Below, in pieces: positions 58,394 to 64,000 of a stretch of 64,000 nt of DNA. Every line of letters begins with the position of its first letter. The stretch's first letter is position 1. The notes under the pieces are model-generated. The model made no database searches. It was given only the letters and a program-made list of their open reading frames with translations, and was not told the DNA's origin. Source of the DNA: Falciphora oryzae (Eukaryota; Ascomycota; Sordariomycetes; Magnaporthales; Magnaporthaceae); assembly GCA_000733355.1 (NCBI GenBank), contig JNVV01000076.1:62001-126000 (forward strand), written 5' to 3'. A program made the translations under genes and the position numbers.

Positions 58394-58853
58394 GGCAGCA
58401 AGGTGTTGCCGGGTGTCACAGTGACCCTATCTCCTTACTCTGTCTTTGTCGGGTGTGGTGTGATGATTTACCCAACTTCAACAATTTGTCGCCTCCTTTC
58501 CGCTTGCGCGGTCTGGCAAGCGCCAGGCTGTTGAGTGAGGCGCGAGTTTAAGTCGTGCGGTGCATCATCACGAGGTTACACATGAACTCTCTTTACGTGA
58601 ATTTTCACGGGCTACTGGGGGCGTTTTGGCGTGTTTGGGCGCACAGCGGATATCCACTTGGACATTCTTCAGTCTTTTTCCCTGTTGTCTTTCCTCTCTC
58701 TTTCCTTTGTATGGCATTGCGTCGGTGGGAGTTTACCGAGAGGTTTACCTTGGCTTGAGTTACTTTCTTTCCATATCACATCATCATATCCTTCGAAATC
58801 TGGTTCGTTCACAGTGCTACACAGAAGCCTACCCGACAAACAGCTCGATCAAT

Positions 58854-59747
58854 CTACCTGCTCTGCCCTTCGAAGCCCCAGCACATGTCCTGGCCATCCC
58901 TGTCGCGGCCATACGTCTTCTGCCAGTTGGGGAACCAGCCGTTGCCGGGCTGGCCCGGGCCGCAGTAGGCATCGAGCAGGCCGGAGACGTAGTCGTACTC
59001 GTCGACGTCGCAGCCCTGGGTGCCCGTCCAGGCCGTATTGCACACGTAGACCTGCGACGTCCCCATCTTCAGCATCAACGAGTTCCTGTACCGCACCTGG
59101 CCGCCGGTGGTGCAGTAGCCCTTGAGCGCCTCGCGGCCCTTGCGCTCGTCGGCGGGCAGGTAGGCGACCATCTTGGGCTCGGCGCGCGAGCGGCACTGCA
59201 GCTTGACAGCGGGGAAAGGCTTGGGCCACTGCCGGCTCGGCTCGTTGTCCGGGCGCGGGATGAGGGACTGGATCTTGCGCGCGTCGGTAGGGACCTCTTC
59301 GCCGTCGTCGGCCGTGGTGCCGTCGTCCTGCGCCTGCTCCTGCGCCGCTGCTGGGGCCTGCGCGCCCGGGACTAAGGGCACCACGGGGATGACCAGCTGC
59401 GCGGCGGGGGCGGGGGCGGGGGCGGTCTGCTGCGGCGGAGCGGCGGGGTAGACGGCGCCGCCGTTGCCGATGCCGATGTTGGCCTGGGCGATGACGGCGG
59501 CGGCGGTGACTGTCACGGTGGGGATGGCGGCGGGGGACTTGCCCTTGCCCTTGCTCGTGGTGGTCGCGTCGCGGGCGGTGAGATTGGCACCCAGGGAGTC
59601 GGGGCTGGACACGAGGCGGTAGACGGTCTTGCCGCGCGGGCCGTGCGTCAACTCGTAGATGCCGTCGGGGAGGCCGGTGGGGGCGCGGAAGGTCGTGCCG
59701 CCCTGGGCCAGGGCGAGGAGGGTGAGGAGGGGGAGGGGGGAGAGCAT
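58854..59747 (-). CDS. Secreted six-cysteine protein A (tandem paralogue)
   Basis: Single exon, 297 aa from the Met that begins a signal peptide (MLSPLPLLTLLALAQG). An open frame extends upstream, but that part is poor. The mature protein starts with a short motif LPDGIYELTHGPRGKTVYRL, followed by an Ala/Pro-rich linker and a C-terminal domain with exactly six cysteines (LQCRSR, GYCTTGG, YVCN, GCDVDEYDYV, AYCGPG, MCWG). The next gene upstream (60106-60939) has the same layout and cysteine order. No enzyme motif is seen. It may be a host-interaction or wall-associated secreted protein; this is inference. Confidence 0.8.
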   Translation of the reverse strand: MLSPLPLLTLLALAQGGTTFRAPTGLPDGIYELTHGPRGKTVYRLVSSPDSLGANLTARDATTTSKGKGKSPAAIPTVTVTAAAVIAQANIGIGNGGAVYPAAPPQQTAPAPAPAAQLVIPVVPLVPGAQAPAAAQEQAQDDGTTADDGEEVPTDARKIQSLIPRPDNEPSRQWPKPFPAVKLQCRSRAEPKMVAYLPADERKGREALKGYCTTGGQVRYRNSLMLKMGTSQVYVCNTAWTGTQGCDVDEYDYVSGLLDAYCGPGQPGNGWFPNWQKTYGRDRDGQDMCWGFEGQSR

Positions 59748-60105
59748 GGCTGGAAGCGGCTCCTGTGTCGGTCCCTGTCTTGAAACGGGATTTTGGGGCG
59801 AAAGATGCTCGCGGGAGGAACGCTGGACGAGATGGGGGTATGGAGTGGTCTTTATGTCTACAAAGGTAGTCTTGGGTACAAGCGCTAGGCGTGCGGTCAT
59901 CGATCGGACTTTGTGTATCGCATCTTTCTCAACATTGTATTATGGTTTAGCTGTAGCGGCATCTTGGCTCCGACATGGCTTGCTTTGCCGTTTATGCTCC
60001 ACAGACCCAACATGAACTTAACAAATCGACACTTTTCCCCCTCCAAAACCTTTATCTACAGTTTGGAACCCTGGGCCTGTCGCATGCCCTTAGCCATCCC
60101 CACTA

Positions 60106-60939
60106 TCAGTGGTGGCTCTCGGCGCAAAACGTCTTTGTCTCATCGACCGCGTCGAGGCCGTACGAGAGCGTGGTGAAGGTGACGCTGAACGTGACCCAGC
60201 CGGGCTTGTCGATGCCGCAGCGCCTGACCAGGCCGTGGGCGAACGACCGGCGGTCAAAGTCGTCGCACCAGACCTCGGGCATGATCTTTGCGTGGGCGAA
60301 GTTGCAGAAGAAGGCGACGACTCCCCCGCGGATCGAGTAGATGTGGTGGCGCGGCTTGACGGGGGCGGTCTTTGGCCTGCCATACTTGCCGCTGCGGTCG
60401 CACTGCCAGTCCAGGTCCGCGTAGGCCTGGGCGACGAGGGTGCGGTTGAGCGGGTGTTTTGCGGGGCCCTTGCAGGTCCACACGCCCTCCATGTCGATGA
60501 CGCGCCAGTAGACGCCGCGCGTCCAGTCGAAGTCCCCGGGGGCGTCCGCGACGGACTTGTCGGTGGTGATGTCGGTCCAGTCGGCGTCTGGGACTTCCTG
60601 GTAGCAGTTGTCGTCTGTGGCGTTCTTGCAGTCGCCAAGCCTCATGGTGTTTTTGTCGGTGCCGGTGCCTGCATTGTTGACGTGTTTTGATGATGGCTCG
60701 TTCTCTCGCTTGGGGGATCGACTTGTGCCACGAATATTCCGCAGGTGCCGATCTGGTTTGTGCTGGGTGAGCCCTTCCCCAGTGGATGACCTGCCAGCAT
60801 CGTCGAGTCTACGATGCTCTTCGACTCCGTGGCGGTTGATAGACACTTCGTAGACGCCATCAGCTGCTCCCGGGGTCAGCTGGAAGCCCCTGACCACGGA
60901 AAGCGCCAGACTTAGCAAGGCCAGGCGCCCGAAGCGCAT
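60106..60939 (-). CDS. Secreted six-cysteine protein B (tandem paralogue)
   Basis: Single exon, 277 aa. A signal peptide (MRFGRLALLSLALSVVRG) is followed by ADGVYEVSINRHGVEEHRRL, which parallels the N-terminal motif of protein A. A basic, polar linker leads to the C-terminal domain with six cysteines in the same order (WTCKG, WQCDRSG, FFCN, VWCDDFD, RRCG, TFCAE), plus two extra ones in the linker (GDCKNATDDNC). The spacing between cysteines four and five is 15 residues in both proteins. It is transcribed in the same direction, 358 bp from the start of protein A. The function is unknown. Confidence 0.8.
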   Translation of the reverse strand: MRFGRLALLSLALSVVRGFQLTPGAADGVYEVSINRHGVEEHRRLDDAGRSSTGEGLTQHKPDRHLRNIRGTSRSPKRENEPSSKHVNNAGTGTDKNTMRLGDCKNATDDNCYQEVPDADWTDITTDKSVADAPGDFDWTRGVYWRVIDMEGVWTCKGPAKHPLNRTLVAQAYADLDWQCDRSGKYGRPKTAPVKPRHHIYSIRGGVVAFFCNFAHAKIMPEVWCDDFDRRSFAHGLVRRCGIDKPGWVTFSVTFTTLSYGLDAVDETKTFCAESHH

Positions 60940-61245
60940 CGCGGGCGGGAGGTGCTTGTCGGTTGTGGGTGCGGACGGGATTTCTTTGTAGCGCGGGAAA
61001 AGACATGGCGAGGCTGTTTGCTGCCACCTTGGATCGAGCTTTAGATCGAGCCTCGAGAGGAGGATAAATGCAATTTCCTCAAGGCAGTCATCACGGAGAA
61101 ATACCTTCTGTGTTTCCCGGTAGGTTGGATGGCGGAGCTGTGGCTGTTCTGATTCTGGTGGGTGGGAGCACGGTTTTTGCGGGATGAAAAAATCATTCTT
61201 ACGATTCTAAAACTTTCGCTCGGGATACCGAGTCTACCCATATTC

Positions 61246-62690
61246 TCACGCGGTCCTACACGCCCCTCCCTCACCCACATCTTTGACTTCTGCCTCCGTC
61301 TCTACCGCATGCGAACGTCGCGCGTGAATGGACACGTCGCTCCCGCCCAGCTCCGACCCATCCTTGTCCTGTATGCCGTACATCAGATAAGGGTCGCGTC
61401 CACCCTGCGGCCTCGCCCTGCCGGCCCTTTGCGGCTGCTCGCCCGGCCTGATGTGCCAGCGCGAGCCCCCGATGGTCTCCAGGTCCGCGCCGCCCGGCCA
61501 CCCGCCATCGCCCGGTGGCGGTGGCGGGGGACAAAGGAACCCAAGCCCGATCCGCGGCAGGTAGGTCTTGGCGAGCGGCTTAAGGCGCATAGCGCACGCG
61601 CCCAGGATGCCCAGGTTGACCTCGACGATGGACCAGAGGCCCAGCACGGCCTCGACCCATGTCGGGTCCGCCTCGAGCAGGTCCGTCCTCGCCTGCTCCT
61701 TGTCCTGCCCCTGGGGTTGCTGCCACCCCGACCCTTCCCCTATGCGGATGACATAGCGCAGGCGGATGATGGAGCACACAACTACGGCAGACCCCAGCCC
61801 CAGGATCAGGCCGACCGAGACTCGCTGCCGGAACGACAGCCCCAGCGAGTGCACGGTCGGGATGGGCGCGGCGACGACGGCAAAGTCGGACGCAATGTTG
61901 AACACGGCGTGGACGAGCGCCACGTTGGAGATGCACGCGACCGCGGCCGGGTCCAGCGAGTTGCAGGGCCCGCCCGCGACGGCGCACACCACCAGGGTGT
62001 AGGTGAAGATTGCGAAGCCGATGGTGGCGATGACGACGTGGTAGGCCCGGGACGGGTTGATGCGGTAGAGCACGCAGAGGATGGCGATCTTGGTGATGGA
62101 CGGGCAGATAAAGTAGGCGAGTGTGTTTGGCAGGATGCCCTGGGGAGTTTTGGTGTCAGCATGCTTGGGTTCCTTGTCGCGCACAGGGGGGTCACCGTCT
62201 ACCTTCTTGAGCTCGATGATATCGGCCAACGACACGTCCCAGAGGTGTCGGCCCCAGCCGTTGTCCATCACTGTGATTTTCTGGTTAGATCCGGGGCGCC
62301 TAAGATTATGACGGGGAGATGGGATACTGACGTTTGGCCATGGAGCCAAAGTAGAACAATGCGATGGCGTACGCAAAGGTGATGATGACTAGGGTAGCCT
62401 TGTGTCAGCGATGCACTCCACTTCTGGTATGAATGGGGGTGATTACCGAGATCCATCTCGACCTTCTTGGAGACCTTGAAGGCCTGGAAGTACCGGAAGC
62501 ACAAGAAGATGGTGGCCAGCGTGTACGAAGCCCCAAACGACGCAAAGATGCCGATCTGCACCGAGGTATGCGGCTGTGCTGAACTGGGGTCATCGAACCG
62601 CGATGTCTGGCCGTCGGGAGGCGACGTGGCCGGGATTTTGGAGAGATCTACGATTGTGCTCGTGTCGAGAAGAAAGCTGGAGGCAGACAT
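61246..62690 (-). CDS. Fungal rhodopsin-domain integral membrane receptor (PTH11-like)
   Basis: Four exons on the minus strand: 62690-62447, 62388-62332, 62270-62203 and 62139-61246; introns of 58, 61 and 63 nt; 420 aa. The last intron has length divisible by three and an open frame, so it can be misread as coding. Seven hydrophobic helices run from IGIFASFGASYTLATIFLCFRYF through VIITFAYAIALFYFGSMAK, LAYFICPSITKIAILCVLYRI, IATIGFAIFTYTLVVCAVAG, ALVHAVFNIASDFAVVAAPIPTV, RVSVGLILGLGSAVVVCSIIRL and TWVEAVLGLWSIVEVNLGILGACA. The helix 4-6 sequences (CISNVALVHAVFNIASDF, WSIVEVNLGILGACAMRLKPL) are characteristic of the rhodopsin-domain family (PF20684) to which PTH11-like receptors belong. There is no N-terminal CFEM domain. 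The Pro/Gly-rich tail is cytoplasmic. The ligand is unknown. Confidence 0.87.
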
Positions 62691-63625
62691 GTTTTGCTGA
62701 TCGGCTTCTCGCCTTGCAGACGGCCAGGAGAGCCTGCCATGATCGAGGGGGACGGCATGGCGCTCGGAGAATTAAATACCCAAGGAAAACCCACAGAAGA
62801 GAAAAAAAAGCAAGCAAAAACACCTTCTGCTCTGGGTTTTATATCCGAATCCTTGTGATGCCGCGCCCCCGAGAGGCCTGTCACAAATGACCGTCAACCG
62901 CATCAAATGCCGCCGACCGTTGGAGTTCAGACTGGCGATATTCCCGCAGCCAATAAGCCCATCGTCGTGGGAGACCGCCAAACGTTAACAGATGCCCAAT
63001 ATAGCTGCTTCTCCTGCGCGGCGGTGGAACCAACGGTGGTTGCATGGACTGCTCGGCGCGGCGTGGGGGTTATGTGTTCGGGGAAAAGAAACAAAGTGCC
63101 GCGATCCCGTGCTAGCACCCCCAAGCCGTGGTGTCATGTTGCGCGGCAGTGCTGGCTGATCAGTCAAATCATGTTTCTCGTGATTGCCATGCCCACGAAG
63201 CAGAAACCGCGGTAGCGCCGATTGCAACGGCGACATCACAGGAAAAAGCAAAGTAGTCGTCGGAGGGGGTTATAAAAACGGTGATATCGATCGTTCCTAC
63301 TGACCTGCATATCCCCCGATTCTGCGTGCCAAACTTCCCATTGTTTCTGGGGAAGGTACAGGCGAACAAAGAGGATCAGGTTGGGTATATTTCATGTGAG
63401 GACGTGCTAGAACGAGGCTTTGCAGGAATGCTTTTGGAGACGAGGTCTGCCTGACGAGCCGGCGCCGAGTAACAGATCGCTGGTCAACCCACCACCAATA
63501 AAAAGCAAATATGAGGAGAGTGGTGTGACATTGGAATCGTTGCGTGGAGGAAGAGCTCCGATGGGACAGTTGAACATCACGAACATCGGCAGCGAAAATC
63601 ATGGCGGGAGCGGTAACCCTCGATA
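62691..63625. other. Intergenic spacer, no gene seen
   Basis: Between the rhodopsin-domain gene's 5' end and the stop of the GLEYA-domain gene. No feature beyond likely promoter sequence could be supported. Confidence 0.45.
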
Positions 63626-64000
63626 TTAAAAATCGGGATAAAACATAGGGCGGAAGTCCAGCTCCCACTGATCCCAAGGCTTGGCGCCCTCAGGGGCGCC
63701 CTCTCCAGAGCAGCTGGTGGCGATCTGGTCGTTCTTGCCAGGGTAGGCCCCCAAGGCGATGTTGCCGTCCGAGTCGAGGATCCTTGTGCCCTCGAGGCCG
63801 CCGGCGCTCCTGCTGTTGGACCAGATAATCCGGAAGGGGGCAAACTCGCCCGCTGCGACCTCGAAGCGGTACTCTTCGTCCTTCCAGGCGTGGGCTGCGC
63901 CGTTGGTTTTATAGTCTGCGTTGGCGACGCTGTACGCGCCCCTTGCCTTGCCGCCCTGCCAGAAGGCCAAGGTGTCGCCCACGCCGCTCGTGGCCCGCAG
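63626..64000 (-). CDS. GLEYA-domain adhesin-like protein (C-terminal part, truncated by window edge)
   Basis: The last 124 codons of a minus-strand gene; the 5' part lies beyond the window. The visible segment GDTLAFWQGGKARGAYSVANADYK...YRFEVAAGEFAPFRIIWSNSRSAGGLEGTRILDSDGNIA matches the core of GLEYA/PA14-like lectin domains, where the W-x-G, NAD and AGxxxPxRIxxxN elements recur. Fungal GLEYA proteins are secreted or wall-anchored carbohydrate-binding adhesins. It ends soon after the domain (FRPMFYPDF, TAA), so no C-terminal GPI signal is present. The unseen N-terminus should show whether a signal peptide exists. Confidence 0.7.
   Translation of the reverse strand: MRATSGVGDTLAFWQGGKARGAYSVANADYKTNGAAHAWKDEEYRFEVAAGEFAPFRIIWSNSRSAGGLEGTRILDSDGNIALGAYPGKNDQIATSCSGEGAPEGAKPWDQWELDFRPMFYPDF

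Overview
The window is nuclear DNA of a filamentous ascomycete (Pezizomycotina), most likely a Sordariomycete. The reasons are GC-rich coding exons, short introns (58-125 nt, one of 290 nt) with GTRNGT donors, CTRAY branch sites and YAG acceptors, long gene-free spacers, and protein families typical of this group: Git3-type receptor, rhodopsin-domain (PTH11-like) receptor, GLEYA adhesin, GPI-anchored chitin deacetylase, NTF2-FMO fusion and ArsM. A magnaporthalean affinity is a guess from overall style. Positions 1-753 are an assembly gap and a second gap of 62 N lies at 37778-37839.

Left part (0.75-14.2 kb): housekeeping and signalling genes. These are an inositol polyphosphate multikinase, the mRNA 3'-end factor CLP1 (with an Arg in place of the Walker A Lys), a Git3/Gpr1-type GPCR, and a divergent pair of a class I glutamine amidotransferase-like protein and a DHH-family exopolyphosphatase.

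14.5-21 kb: a bZIP regulator and an arsenite methyltransferase are transcribed divergently. The 0.9 kb between them holds three copies of a 23-bp element. An MFS sugar transporter follows.

21-31 kb: mostly gene-poor. It contains one decayed SRPK-like kinase pseudogene with two in-frame TAG codons, a frameshift and lost catalytic motifs.

31-41 kb: a GPI-anchored polysaccharide (chitin) deacetylase, a crotonase-fold enoyl-CoA hydratase whose true start may be hidden by a poly(A) run, a secreted beta-lactamase-like protein interrupted by the second gap, and a quinate/hexose-type MFS transporter.

41-51.6 kb: an NTF2-FMO monooxygenase diverges from an MFS transporter, and their shared promoter has four TGACGCT-type 13-bp repeats. 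A HAD phosphatase and an APC-family amino-acid/GABA permease follow.

51.6-64 kb: a surface-exposed set. It comprises a GPI-anchored PEBP-domain protein, an unknown protein with 9-residue and 11-residue internal repeats, two tandem secreted six-cysteine paralogues, a rhodopsin-domain membrane receptor, and the 3' end of a GLEYA-domain adhesin running off the window.

All exon boundaries were placed by eye from splice consensus, reading phase and family conservation. No alignments or RNA data were available.
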